NCBI GenBank assembly: GCA_040080965.1
Contig: JBEBHH010000010.1
Span: forward strand, 1 to 64,000
DNA: 64,000 nt
Source: SHZI01 sp040080965
GTDB lineage: Bacteria; Pseudomonadota; Gammaproteobacteria; Steroidobacterales; GCA-2729495
Direction of reading: 5' to 3'
The translations under genes and the position numbers were made by a program. The notes below the pieces were generated by a model. That model had not been told where the DNA came from. It searched no databases and was given only the letters and a program-made list of their open reading frames with translations. Of the stretch, positions 16,476 to 24,837 are shown piece by piece. Positions within the stretch are counted from its first letter, which is position 1. Each line of letters opens with the position of its first letter.

Positions 16476-16646
16476 CGGAGCAGTCCTTGCGAAGCGAACG
16501 GGTCGGGACGAGAGAGGTTATTCGGCCGGCGGTCCGCGGCGGGTTCAGCGGCCCAAGATGCGTATAATATATATTATGTTAAATTAAAGGCATCTGGCCT
16601 CAGAGCCGGCCCAGACGCAAGGACAGCCGTTCTCCCGGGCGTCCCT
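16476..16646. other. Intergenic region with an AT-rich palindrome
   Basis: This 171-bp gap separates the lipocalin gene start from the end of ccmI, both on the minus strand. At 16563-16584 there is an AT-only island containing the palindrome ATAATATATATTAT, in sharp contrast to the GC-rich surroundings. A perfect TATAAT lies on the plus strand at 16564-16569, but no plus-strand gene follows. The island probably holds the lipocalin promoter (minus-strand CATAAT or TATTAT). A convincing -35 was not found. Confidence 0.4.
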
Positions 16647-17702
16647 TCAGGGAGCCACTACCTGATCGATGACAATCGCTATGGGGCCTGACTGCCCGCC
16701 AGAGCGTTGCCACGTCGCTTCGCCGAACACGTCACCGGCTTTGGCAATCGGATCGCCACCGTTGGCGACCCGGGCAACGAGCTTGGCAGCGGCAATGTTG
16801 GCCAGCGATCGTCCCGGCAGCATCACGTCTGCGTCGCTGATCTGGAGCGTCACCGGCAGCTCGCTCGCCTGCCGCCGGATGACAGCCAGTGGTGGCCCGG
16901 CGTTCTGCGCATCGCGGACGAAGACAAACAGCGGAGCCGACGGCGACACCTTGCTGCGAACCGCGGCGCTCACAGACACCGTGATTCCAATACTGTCGGC
17001 CGCCTTGGGCCCCGCCGAGGGCACGTCCGCCGGCACGCTGGCCACTGCCGTGGCGCCTCCGTCGAGCTCGGCCAGCTGCGCCTCGATGATCTGGCGAACA
17101 CGATCGGGTGGCGCCAGCTCCAGGAGCGCCCGCCAGCGCTCGCGGGCGACCTCAGGCTGGCCCCGCGCCATGCTGAGCAGGCCGCCATACCAGAGGCCCT
17201 TGGGATTCCGTGGCTCGGCCTTGAGGACCGCCTCGATGTCATCCCCGACGGGCCCTACCAGCGAACCGGGGTCGAGAACGATTCGCGCCTCCGCCACGCC
17301 GAGCCGTGCGGCGACGTTTCGCCCGCCTGACACATCCAGTGCCTTCTGATAGGCGGTGGCCGCGTCCGCCGGACGATTGAGGCTGAGGTAGGAGCTGCCC
17401 AGCAGGATCCACCCCTCCTCGTCCCCGGGGGCCGCCTCGAGTTTCCGCTCGAGGGACGCCACAGCCTCTTCCACGGACCCGGGCGCCGCAGCCGCGGCAG
17501 GTGCGGAAGTCTGGCTGCTGCCCGGAGCCTGCCAGTCGTGGTTGCTGACCAGGAGGTAGACCACCAGGACTGAGGCGGGGATGGCCAGGGCCGTAAGGGT
17601 CGCGGCGACGGGATGTGTGCTTCCGCCGGACCTGAGCAGTGGCCAGACGACCAGGCCCACGGCAACGAACGTAAACAACACGGCGATGGCTGCAAAGACT
17701 GT
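16647..17702 (-). CDS. ccmI: Cytochrome c maturation protein CcmI
   Basis: Apocytochrome c chaperone of System I (351 aa). I chose TTG at 17702: it has a GAGGGG ribosome site and begins directly with the first membrane helix (LTVFAAIAVLFTFVAVGLVVWPLL), as CcmI does. An ATG start at 17744 would overlap ccmH by 35 bp. A second membrane helix at about 45-65 is followed by a TPR region (EEAVASLERKLEAAPGDEEG, WILLGSSYLSLNRPADAATAY) and a periplasmic C-terminal domain. It is last in the operon, 7 bp after ccmH. Confidence 0.9.
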   Translation of the reverse strand, partial: TVFAAIAVLFTFVAVGLVVWPLLRSGGSTHPVAATLTALAIPASVLVVYLLVSNHDWQAPGSSQTSAPAAAAAPGSVEEAVASLERKLEAAPGDEEGWILLGSSYLSLNRPADAATAYQKALDVSGGRNVAARLGVAEARIVLDPGSLVGPVGDDIEAVLKAEPRNPKGLWYGGLLSMARGQPEVARERWRALLELAPPDRVRQIIEAQLAELDGGATAVASVPADVPSAGPKAADSIGITVSVSAAVRSKVSPSAPLFVFVRDAQNAGPPLAVIRRQASELPVTLQISDADVMLPGRSLANIAAAKLVARVANGGDPIAKAGDVFGEATWQRSGGQSGPIAIVIDQVVAP

Positions 17703-17709
17703 CAACGGC

Positions 17710-18156
17710 TTACCCCTCGGCCGCTGTCGGCGGCTCATCGTCATCAGCGGGAACCGGCAACGCCGACCGGCGCCGGATGATCCGTCCCAATCCAAGGCCC
17801 CCGGCGATCAACAGCAGCAGCGGCGCCAGCCAGAGTGCGGCCGTGCTGGCCTTGAATCTCGGCTTGTACAGTACGAAATCGCCGTAGCGATCGAGCAGAA
17901 AGACCTTGATTTCCTCCTCCGACTGTCCCGCCACGATCTTTTCCCGGATCTCGCGCCGCAGGTCGGCTGCGAGCGGTGCGCTTGAATCGCCGATGGTCTG
18001 GTTTTGACAGACCAGGCAACGAACTTCGCTGGTGAGCCGCTCGTAGGTGGCCTGCTGGACCGGATCGGGGAGTTTCGGGTCGGTGTCGATGGCGATACCC
18101 GGCTGCGCGCCAAGTAGCAACGCAACCAGCAGAAATGCCCGCGGGATCCGGGTCAT
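17710..18156 (-). CDS. ccmH: Cytochrome c maturation thiol protein CcmH
   Basis: Periplasmic, membrane-anchored thiol reductant for apocytochrome c (148 aa). It has a signal peptide (LLVALLLGAQPGIAI), the family motif RCLVCQNQ with Cys47 and Cys50, and one C-terminal membrane helix (ALWLAPLLLLIAGGLGLG). This is the short CcmH form, with the TPR part in a separate CcmI. Its ATG overlaps the ccmG stop (ATGA), which fixes the start over an upstream ATG at 18207. Confidence 0.96.
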   Translation of the reverse strand: MTRIPRAFLLVALLLGAQPGIAIDTDPKLPDPVQQATYERLTSEVRCLVCQNQTIGDSSAPLAADLRREIREKIVAGQSEEEIKVFLLDRYGDFVLYKPRFKASTAALWLAPLLLLIAGGLGLGRIIRRRSALPVPADDDEPPTAAEG

Positions 18157-18710
18157 CGCTGGCCGGCTCCCGCCGCGGCAATGCGCGGCAGAAACTGCTC
18201 TTGCCATACGTCCTGGGTCATGGGAGCGATGTGCTTGTACAGGACGGTGCCATCCGGCCCAATCAGAAACGTCTCGGGCGCGCCGTACACGCCCCAGTCG
18301 ATCGCCACGCGGCCATCCTGGTCAACGCCAACGGCCGCGTAGGGATTGCCGAGGCTCGTGAGCCACTGGCGCGCCAGTTGCTGGTCGTCCTTCCAGTTGA
18401 TGCCGTAGATCGGAATGCCTCCGTCCCGGGCCAGGGCAACAAGTGTGTCGTGCTCCTGGCGGCAACCGGAGCACCAGGTGCCCCAGACGTTCACCAGGCT
18501 GGTCTTTCCGATGAGGTCGCTGCGGCTCAGGGTCTGCGACGGATCATCAAGCCTGGGCAGCGTGAAATCCGGTGCCGGCTTGCCCACCAGCGGCGAGGGC
18601 ACGAGCGTCGGATCCTTGCCCAGCCCAACGACGAATACGGCAACCAGCAGGCCGAACACGCCGATCGGCATCAGGAAACGCCACACGCTGGAGCGGGATT
18701 CGGAGGACAA
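18153..18710 (-). CDS. ccmG: Thiol:disulfide interchange protein CcmG (DsbE)
   Basis: Thioredoxin-like membrane-anchored reductant in heme attachment (185 aa, the same as E. coli CcmG). One N-terminal membrane helix (FLMPIGVFGLLVAVFVVGLG), then DFTLPRLDD and the active site WCSGC at Cys80/Cys83. GAPETFLIGPDGTVLYKH is the family cis-Pro region (GAPET). The start is uncertain: no ATG exists between the ccmF stop and the helix. TTG at 18710 gives the family length; GTG at 18686 is the alternative. Confidence 0.94.
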   Translation of the reverse strand: MSSESRSSVWRFLMPIGVFGLLVAVFVVGLGKDPTLVPSPLVGKPAPDFTLPRLDDPSQTLSRSDLIGKTSLVNVWGTWCSGCRQEHDTLVALARDGGIPIYGINWKDDQQLARQWLTSLGNPYAAVGVDQDGRVAIDWGVYGAPETFLIGPDGTVLYKHIAPMTQDVWQEQFLPRIAAAGAGQR

Positions 18711-18712
18711 GC

Positions 18713-20671
18713 TCAGGACTTTGCAGCCTCGGCGGCCAGAGCCCCCGACGTTTCGCGGGCCCGCAGACGATACCGCCGGTCCGTGGCGGCGAGGATGCCC
18801 CCGAGGGCCATGACAATTGCGCCCAGCCAGATGAAGCGCACCAGGGGCTTGTACTGGAGGCGTACGCTCCAAGCGTCATTGCCCAGTTCATCGCCGAGCG
18901 CCACGAACAGGTCCCTGGACCAGCCGGCATCGATTCCCGCCTCGGTCATGGCGGAGCTGCGAACCAGATAGGTGCGCTTCTCCGGGTACAGCGTTCCGAC
19001 CACCTGGCCATTGCGGGTGACAGTGACCTCCCCCCGCAGTGCCTGGTAGTTGGGCCCGGGTACGGACCGGGTTCCCTTGAAGGCAATCTCGTAGTCCCCG
19101 ACGCGGGCCGTTTCACCCGGCGCAATCCGCTGGTCGGTGGCGAGCCCGAATGACGACGTCACCGTGATGCCAAGTACACAAAGGCCAAGTCCAAGGTGCG
19201 CAACCGACATGCCAACGGCGGCCCGGGTTACGCGCGGCCCGCGGCCGGTGAGCTGGCGAACCGGATCGAGCAAGGCAGCGAGGACCAGCCAGGCACCTGC
19301 CGCAACCCCGGCGACGGTCAGGGCCCCGTTGCCCCCGCCATAAACCACGAGTGGGACGAGGACCCCCGCCAGTACGGCAAGCGCCGCCGGCACCCTGAGC
19401 TTGCGCGCAACGTCGCCAGCAGTGGCGCCCCGCCAGGCCGTGTGCATACCCACACCCACGGCAACGAGCAACGGCAGCATCGGAATCATGAATGCGGTCT
19501 CGAAATACGGAGGGCCGACCGAGATCTTGCCGGCGTCGAGCGCATCGAGAACGAGAGGATAGATCGTGCCGAGAAAAATCAGCCCGGCCGCGATGCACAG
19601 CAGGATGTTGTTCACGAGGAGAAAGCTCTCCCGTGAAAACGGCTTGAAACCCACTGCCCGGTCCAGCGACGGAGCGCGCCACGCGTAAAGGCCGAGGGCG
19701 GTACCGATGACGACGGCGAGGAATGACAGGATGAACAGGCCACGGGTTGGATCAGCCGCAAAGGAATGCACCGACACAAGCACACCCGACCGGACCAGGA
19801 ACGTACCGATCAGGCTGAGCGAGAATGCGGCGATCGCCAGCAGCAGCGTGGAGCCCTTGAATATCCCCCGCTTCTCGGTGACCGCCAGCGAATGCATGAG
19901 TGCAGTTCCCACCAGCCATGGCATGAACGACGCGTTCTCGACCGGATCCCAGAACCACCAGCCGCCCCACCCGAGCTCGTAATAGGCCCACCAGCTGCCG
20001 AGCGCGATGCCTACCGTGAGGAAGACCCAGGCGGCAGTCGTCCAGGGACGGGCCCAACGCGTCCACTCCTGGTCCACTCGGCCGGCCAGAAGGGATGCCA
20101 CGGCAAAGGAGAACGCCACCGAGAACCCGACATAGCCCATGTAGAGCATTGGCGGGTGCAGCGCCATGGCTGGATCCTGCAGCAGCGGGTTCAGGTCATT
20201 GCCATCGAAGGGAATCGGACTCAGGCGCAGGAAAGGATTGGACGTGAACAGGATAAAGGCGAGAAAACCAACGCTGACGGCGCCCATCACGCCGACGATC
20301 CGGGCCGCCATTTCCCGCGGCAATGTGCCGCTGAGCACCGTGACCGCGATCGTCCAGATCGCGAGGACGAGCACCCACAGCAAAAGCGACCCCTCGTGCC
20401 CGCCCCAGACCGCGGCGAACCGGTAAATCTCCGGCAGTTGGCTGTTGGAATTGCTGGCGACGTAGAGAAGCGAGAAATCGTTGGTGATGAACGACCAGGC
20501 CAGCAGGCCAAACGCGCCGACAACGAATACGAACTGCCCCGCCGCTGCGGCCGGACCAGCGGCCATCAGTCCGGCCTGGCCTCGGTGTGCGCCGACGAGC
20601 GAGAACAACATCTGGCACGTCGCGAGACACAGCGCAAGGATCAGGCAGAGTTGGCCGAGTTCGGGAATCAT
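18713..20671 (-). CDS. ccmF: Heme lyase subunit CcmF
   Basis: Large polytopic inner-membrane protein (652 aa, about 15 helices) that joins heme to apocytochrome c. It has the WWD domain (YYELGWGGWWFWDPVENASF), the WGGHEGSLLLWVL segment and several conserved His residues. Length matches E. coli CcmF (647 aa). It starts 48 bp after ccmE and ends 2 bp before the TTG start of ccmG. Confidence 0.97.
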   Translation of the reverse strand: MIPELGQLCLILALCLATCQMLFSLVGAHRGQAGLMAAGPAAAAGQFVFVVGAFGLLAWSFITNDFSLLYVASNSNSQLPEIYRFAAVWGGHEGSLLLWVLVLAIWTIAVTVLSGTLPREMAARIVGVMGAVSVGFLAFILFTSNPFLRLSPIPFDGNDLNPLLQDPAMALHPPMLYMGYVGFSVAFSFAVASLLAGRVDQEWTRWARPWTTAAWVFLTVGIALGSWWAYYELGWGGWWFWDPVENASFMPWLVGTALMHSLAVTEKRGIFKGSTLLLAIAAFSLSLIGTFLVRSGVLVSVHSFAADPTRGLFILSFLAVVIGTALGLYAWRAPSLDRAVGFKPFSRESFLLVNNILLCIAAGLIFLGTIYPLVLDALDAGKISVGPPYFETAFMIPMLPLLVAVGVGMHTAWRGATAGDVARKLRVPAALAVLAGVLVPLVVYGGGNGALTVAGVAAGAWLVLAALLDPVRQLTGRGPRVTRAAVGMSVAHLGLGLCVLGITVTSSFGLATDQRIAPGETARVGDYEIAFKGTRSVPGPNYQALRGEVTVTRNGQVVGTLYPEKRTYLVRSSAMTEAGIDAGWSRDLFVALGDELGNDAWSVRLQYKPLVRFIWLGAIVMALGGILAATDRRYRLRARETSGALAAEAAKS

Positions 20672-20719
20672 CCTGGTACCTGCCTTGAATTCGTGACGGA
20701 AACGGGGGCTGCCGGAGGG

Positions 20720-21181
20720 TCAGTTTGCAGTCATGCCAGGCGGTCCGGTCGGGGCCACATGCCCCTGGTCCGCGAGGGCTTCAGCCACCTCGGGCGGCAT
20801 ATAGTTCTCGTCATGCTTGGCGAGAACTTCCTCGGCCCGAAACATGCCGTTGGGCTCGAGGTAGCCCATGGCAATGACGCCCTGCCCGTCCCGAAACAGG
20901 TCCGGGAGTACGCCCGAATAGGCGACAGTGAGTCGGTCCTTGTTGTCCGTGACGTCAAAGCGCACTTCGAGTGCGCCGGCCTCGCGCCGGACACTGCCCT
21001 TCTCCACCATGCCACCGAGGCGGAACTTCTTGCCCGCCGGCGGCTCGCCCGCGAGCGCCTGGGATGGGGTGTAGAAGAAGAGGAGGTTCTCCTGGAACGC
21101 TCTCAGTGAGAGACCGACAGCGGCGACCACGCCGGCCAGCACCAGTCCAACGACGAGCATTCTTTGACGACGCGGAGTCAT
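20720..21181 (-). CDS. ccmE: Heme chaperone CcmE
   Basis: Periplasmic heme carrier that binds heme covalently and passes it to CcmF (153 aa). One N-terminal membrane helix (MLVVGLVLAGVVAAVGLSL), an OB-fold with FRLGGMVEKGSV, and the heme-attaching His123 in HDENYMP with Tyr127 as the axial ligand. It overlaps ccmD by 4 bp. Confidence 0.97.
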   Translation of the reverse strand: MTPRRQRMLVVGLVLAGVVAAVGLSLRAFQENLLFFYTPSQALAGEPPAGKKFRLGGMVEKGSVRREAGALEVRFDVTDNKDRLTVAYSGVLPDLFRDGQGVIAMGYLEPNGMFRAEEVLAKHDENYMPPEVAEALADQGHVAPTGPPGMTAN

Positions 21182-21411
21182 GAACTTCTCCCGATTGTGG
21201 TCTCGTTACTTCCCGCGCCCTTGCCCGTGACCTGGCCGGCCCGCGGAGGACTCCGACCCGACCGCCTCGCCAACTGTTCCAGCAGCCGCACCCGGGTGCG
21301 GCTGAACTGAAGGCGCGCAGCGACCAGGTTGCCCACCACCACCGCTGCCGTTACACCGTAGGCAACCAGCAAATAGCCTGTATAGCCGTCCATGGCAAGG
21401 ACTCCGTTCAT
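21178..21411 (-). CDS. ccmD: Heme exporter protein CcmD
   Basis: Small single-helix protein (77 aa) that helps release holo-CcmE from CcmABC. The sequence begins MNGVLAMDGYTGYLLVAYG, with the helix continuing VTAAVVVGNLVAARLQF and a basic cytoplasmic tail. The ATG at 21411 overlaps the ccmC stop (TGATG). ATG at 21393 is an alternative start. The identification rests on position between ccmC and ccmE, size and topology. Confidence 0.88.
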   Translation of the reverse strand: MNGVLAMDGYTGYLLVAYGVTAAVVVGNLVAARLQFSRTRVRLLEQLARRSGRSPPRAGQVTGKGAGSNETTIGRSS

Positions 21412-22166
21412 CAGTTTACGCCAGCGGGACTGGCGCCACGCAGCACGTCCTGGACCCAGCGGGACTGAACTTCCCTTTCCAGCACCTCGGCCCGGACCCG
21501 CAGGGCCAGGACCCCGAGGAAGAAGAGCGTGAAGGCCAGAATCATGGTCAGCAACGGCCACAGCATTTCCCAGGAAATGGACGGCGCCTCCAGCTTGGAG
21601 AGCGTCGGCCCCTGGTGGAGGCTGGCCCACCAGATAACTGAGAAATGGATGATGGGAACGTTTACCACGCCGGCGATGGCCAGCATGGCGCTCGCCCGGT
21701 CGGCCTGTGCCAGGTTCTCGAAGGCGCCCCGCAGTCCCATGTAGCCGAAGTACAGGAACAGGAGGATCAGTTCCGCGGTGAGCCGGGGATCCCACTCCCA
21801 GTACGTCCCCCACATGGGCTTGCCCCAGACTGCGCCGCTGACCAGGGCGGCGAACGTGAACGAGGCCCCGATCGGTGCGCAACTCGCTGCAACGGCGTGA
21901 GCCAGCTTGATTCGCCAGATCAGCCCGATGGCGCCTGCCACGGCCATGGTGACGTAGACCATCATGGACAGGTACGCGCTGGGGACGTGGACATAGATGA
22001 TGCGATAGGCATCGCCCTGCTGGTAGTCAGGAGGAGCCAGGACGAGGCCGCCCCAGGCACCGACGGCTAGGAGGACCACGGCGGGAACCACGAGCCAGAC
22101 GCTCAGCTTGCCGGCCATGGCATACACATGCGGTGGCGATGCCAGCTTGAAAAACCAATTCCACAT
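21411..22166 (-). CDS. ccmC: Heme exporter protein CcmC
   Basis: Six-helix inner-membrane protein (251 aa) that presents heme to CcmE. The tryptophan-rich motif is WGTYWEWDPRLTAELIL, flanked by conserved His residues in YVHVPSAYLS and INFH-like IIHFSVIWWASLHQG. Length and topology match the family. It follows ccmB by 30 bp and is translationally coupled to ccmD. Confidence 0.97.
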   Translation of the reverse strand: MWNWFFKLASPPHVYAMAGKLSVWLVVPAVVLLAVGAWGGLVLAPPDYQQGDAYRIIYVHVPSAYLSMMVYVTMAVAGAIGLIWRIKLAHAVAASCAPIGASFTFAALVSGAVWGKPMWGTYWEWDPRLTAELILLFLYFGYMGLRGAFENLAQADRASAMLAIAGVVNVPIIHFSVIWWASLHQGPTLSKLEAPSISWEMLWPLLTMILAFTLFFLGVLALRVRAEVLEREVQSRWVQDVLRGASPAGVN

Positions 22167-22196
22167 CTTTTCGTGCTCTCCCTTGCAGCAGGCCGA

Positions 22197-22928
22197 CTAG
22201 TCGGCACTGATCCGAATGGCGCCGGCGGCCAGGACAGGCGCAAGACTTGTCGCCAGGACCAGCAATGCAGCCAGCAGGTATAGCGGCCCGGTGACGTCCT
22301 CCCCTGCCAGGGCGAAATCGGTGGCCCTGGATCCCAGCATCAGCACCGGCAGCATCAGGGGCGCCACGATGAAAGCCAGCAAGACCCCGGCGCCTCTCAG
22401 GCCCGCCGTGAGCGCCGCCCCGATTGATCCCAGCAGGCTCAGTGTTGGCGTACCCAGCAACAGGCTGAACGTCAGCACACCCACGGCCGACCCCGGCAAA
22501 TGGTAGGTGATTGCCAGCACGGGTGCCATGACGACGACCGGCAGGCCGGTGATTACCCAGTGGGCCAGTGTCTTGGCCAGCAGCATCCAGCCTAGCGGGC
22601 ACGGCAAGGTGAGGAGCTGCTCGAGCGTACCGTCTTCCAGGTCGGCCCTGAACAGCAGGTTCAACGACAGCAGGGTCGCCAGCAGCGCAGCAATCCACAT
22701 GACTCCCGGCGCGATCATCCGGAGCACTTCGGCCTTGGGACTCAGGGCCAGTGGAAACAGCGTAACGACCAGGATGAAGAACAACGCCGCATTGCTGGCA
22801 TCGGTCCAGCGTCGCAACCCGACCTGAAGGTCGCGCTGGAACACCATCCAGAAGAGCGTGAGCAGACCGGGCACAGGTGATACGGGTGCGTCCTCATGCG
22901 CGTCACCCGACAGTTTCACGGCAACCAT
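22197..22928 (-). CDS. ccmB: Heme exporter membrane protein CcmB
   Basis: ABC-type permease (243 aa, six helices) that works with the CcmA ATPase to release heme-loaded CcmE. Family features include FWMVFQRDLQVGLRR and the segment RADLEDGTLEQLLTLPCPLG. The ATG at 22928 overlaps the ccmA stop as TGATG; GTG at 22931 is also possible. It is about 20 residues longer than E. coli CcmB (220 aa) because of an N-terminal extension. Confidence 0.96.
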   Translation of the reverse strand: MVAVKLSGDAHEDAPVSPVPGLLTLFWMVFQRDLQVGLRRWTDASNAALFFILVVTLFPLALSPKAEVLRMIAPGVMWIAALLATLLSLNLLFRADLEDGTLEQLLTLPCPLGWMLLAKTLAHWVITGLPVVVMAPVLAITYHLPGSAVGVLTFSLLLGTPTLSLLGSIGAALTAGLRGAGVLLAFIVAPLMLPVLMLGSRATDFALAGEDVTGPLYLLAALLVLATSLAPVLAAGAIRISAD

Positions 22929-23545
22929 CACGCGTCCCCCAGCGTCAGTCGGGACTGGATGGAGCTACCAAGATCCATGGCCTGATGGGCTGCAACGATG
23001 GCGGTCCCGCCTTGCTGCACGTGTCCGCGGATGACCGCTTCTACAAACCGTCGGCCCGCAGCGTCGAGATTCGTCTGCGGTTCATCCAGCAGCCAGAGAT
23101 CAGCGTTCGACAGGAGAATCCGGGCAAGGGCCGCACGGCGCTTTTGTCCGGCGGAAAGCAGCCGGACTTCGAGATCTGCGCAACTACCGAGGCCGGTTGC
23201 TTCCAGAACGTCTGCGACGTGCCCGGACTTTCCTGACAGGCGCGCAAAGAACTTCAGGTTCGCCCGTGCGCTCAACTCCGCCTTCAGCGCCAGTGCGTGC
23301 CCTGAAAATGCCATCCGGAGAATCCCCGCCCGTACCTGTTCCCGGAAGGCTCCGCCCCGCCAGGTGAGCGACCCGGACTCCGGCTGGGTGAGACCGGCAA
23401 TCACCCGCAGCAGGGACGACTTGCCCGCGCCATTCGGACCTTCTATCAGGAGGGCCGTGCCCGCCGGAACCACGAATGACAGCTCCTCAAAGAGGCACGT
23501 CGTTCCGCGCCACAACGTCAGTCCCGCGCCTGCCAGCACGCCCAT
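22928..23545 (-). CDS. ccmA: Heme exporter ATP-binding protein CcmA
   Basis: ABC ATPase of the CcmABC complex (205 aa). Walker A is IEGPNGAGKSS, the signature is LSAGQKRRAALAR (LSAGQ, as in CcmA), and Walker B is LWLLDEPQTNLD. The ATG at 23545 gives a protein aligned with E. coli CcmA (207 aa, also beginning MG-x-L). A GTG at 23593 would add 16 residues. It is the first gene of ccmABCDEFGHI, so the operon promoter should lie just upstream. Confidence 0.96.
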   Translation of the reverse strand: MGVLAGAGLTLWRGTTCLFEELSFVVPAGTALLIEGPNGAGKSSLLRVIAGLTQPESGSLTWRGGAFREQVRAGILRMAFSGHALALKAELSARANLKFFARLSGKSGHVADVLEATGLGSCADLEVRLLSAGQKRRAALARILLSNADLWLLDEPQTNLDAAGRRFVEAVIRGHVQQGGTAIVAAHQAMDLGSSIQSRLTLGDA

Positions 23546-23844
23546 CTCCAGAACCCGGTTTGTCGTCCGGTCACCAGGGGGTAGCCCACCCACCCCGAAT
23601 GGCGCGCCATCGTCACTGACTTTCGTATTTAAAACAAGTTGCTACAGCACTTTACTGCGCTGATTTCGCAGTCTGGATGCGGACCTGACCGCCGGCTCCA
23701 TGAACTGGCTTTACATAACAGGAACCGATACTTAGACTCGTCAACTAGCGTCACTTATCGGCAAGCCGCACGGGCCGCCTCAGCGCATGGCCCTTGCGAG
23801 AATCATAAGCCGGAGTCGAGACCGCCACGCCACGGAGTTTCCAC
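23546..23844. other. Divergent intergenic region between ccmA and an FHA gene
   Basis: About 300 bp without a gene, markedly AT-richer than its flanks around 23625-23760. It should carry the ccm operon promoter (minus strand, near TTGTTTTAAATACG at 23626-23639) and the promoter of the FHA gene (23710-23738). I see no RNA gene or terminator in it. Confidence 0.6.
23710..23738 (+). promoter_or_regulatory. Sigma-70-like promoter for the FHA gene
   Basis: TTTACA (23710-23715) and TAGACT (23733-23738) with a 17-bp spacer. The predicted leader is about 100 nt before the ATG at 23845. The match is fair rather than strong. Confidence 0.45.
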
Positions 23845-24837
23845 ATGGCCGCCCTGCTCGAGGGAACAAGCCTCAATCCGGCGACGGGAGACATCGCCAT
23901 TTCGGGCCGGAGAGCCGACCCCGCTGGTGTCACGGCGGGAATGGCTTACGTCAGTCGTTGCCTCCGCGGTCACAGGCCATTCGGGATCATCACTGGATCG
24001 ACACGGGAGATGGGTGTGCTCATCGAGCACATTGCTGCTGACTGCGCAGCGCACGACGACCTCCATGCGGTGCGTGTAACCGCGCCCACCGACAGCGTCC
24101 AGGAGTTCCTCGCCACATGCCTTGCCCATCTTGGCTTCGAACTCTACCAGGCGGGCCTCGATGACCTTCACAACCTGCTCGTCGTGTTCCTCCGCCACGA
24201 GAGCGCCCGCGGCCGACGTACAGTTGCCGTCATAGAAAATACCGAGCACTACGGCCCACGCGTCCTCGAATTCATGCAGACCTTGTCCAAGGTACGCGCC
24301 GGAGCGACCCCGGCAATCACTTTCCTGCTCACCGGATCCCGGGACCTGCACCGGGTCCTGGATTCCCGGGGAATGGCAGGACTCAGACAGTTCACCCGGG
24401 AGAGATTCGACCTGGACCGGTCACTGGCGTGGGTGACGCCCGGCAAGACAACGCCGTTGGTCCGCCACCCGGTCCTGGACCGGGGCGGGCCGCCGCTACC
24501 TTCGGTGGCGCCGCCCTCGACTCCGGGCAGCCTTGTCGTGATGCTTGACGGGTCCATAGTCGAGCGCCGGCTGCTGGAACCCGGGCGACTCATCATTGGC
24601 CGGAGTCGGCGCAGCGGACTGCGACTCGACAGCCGCTATGTCAGCCGCCATCACGCGGCCCTGATCGTCACCGCCGATGAGGTGACGGTCGTCGACCTGC
24701 GGAGCACCAACGCAACCCTCGTCAACGGCGCAGTCGCAGCCAGTCAGCGACTGGAGCACGGCGACCTTCTGGCAATCGGCAACTTCAGGCTCCGCTACGA
24801 CCAGCGGGTCCGGTACCGGCCCGTCACGGAATCCTGA
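23845..24837 (+). CDS. FHA-domain protein with degenerate ExeA-like ATPase domain
   Basis: A 330-aa soluble protein. Residues about 25-205 resemble the ExeA/GspA AAA ATPase (GIITGSTREMG, then TVAVIENTE, then ITFLLTGSRDLHRVL), but the P-loop lacks GKT and the Walker B has EN instead of DE. ATP hydrolysis is therefore unlikely. Residues about 228-325 form an FHA domain with GRLIIGRSRRSGLRL, YVSRHHAAL and LRSTNATLVNG, all the phosphothreonine-binding landmarks. It probably reads a Ser/Thr phosphorylation signal. No kinase is nearby. Its stop overlaps the convergent dehydrogenase gene by 14 bp. Confidence 0.78.
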   Translation: MAALLEGTSLNPATGDIAISGRRADPAGVTAGMAYVSRCLRGHRPFGIITGSTREMGVLIEHIAADCAAHDDLHAVRVTAPTDSVQEFLATCLAHLGFELYQAGLDDLHNLLVVFLRHESARGRRTVAVIENTEHYGPRVLEFMQTLSKVRAGATPAITFLLTGSRDLHRVLDSRGMAGLRQFTRERFDLDRSLAWVTPGKTTPLVRHPVLDRGGPPLPSVAPPSTPGSLVVMLDGSIVERRLLEPGRLIIGRSRRSGLRLDSRYVSRHHAALIVTADEVTVVDLRSTNATLVNGAVAASQRLEHGDLLAIGNFRLRYDQRVRYRPVTES

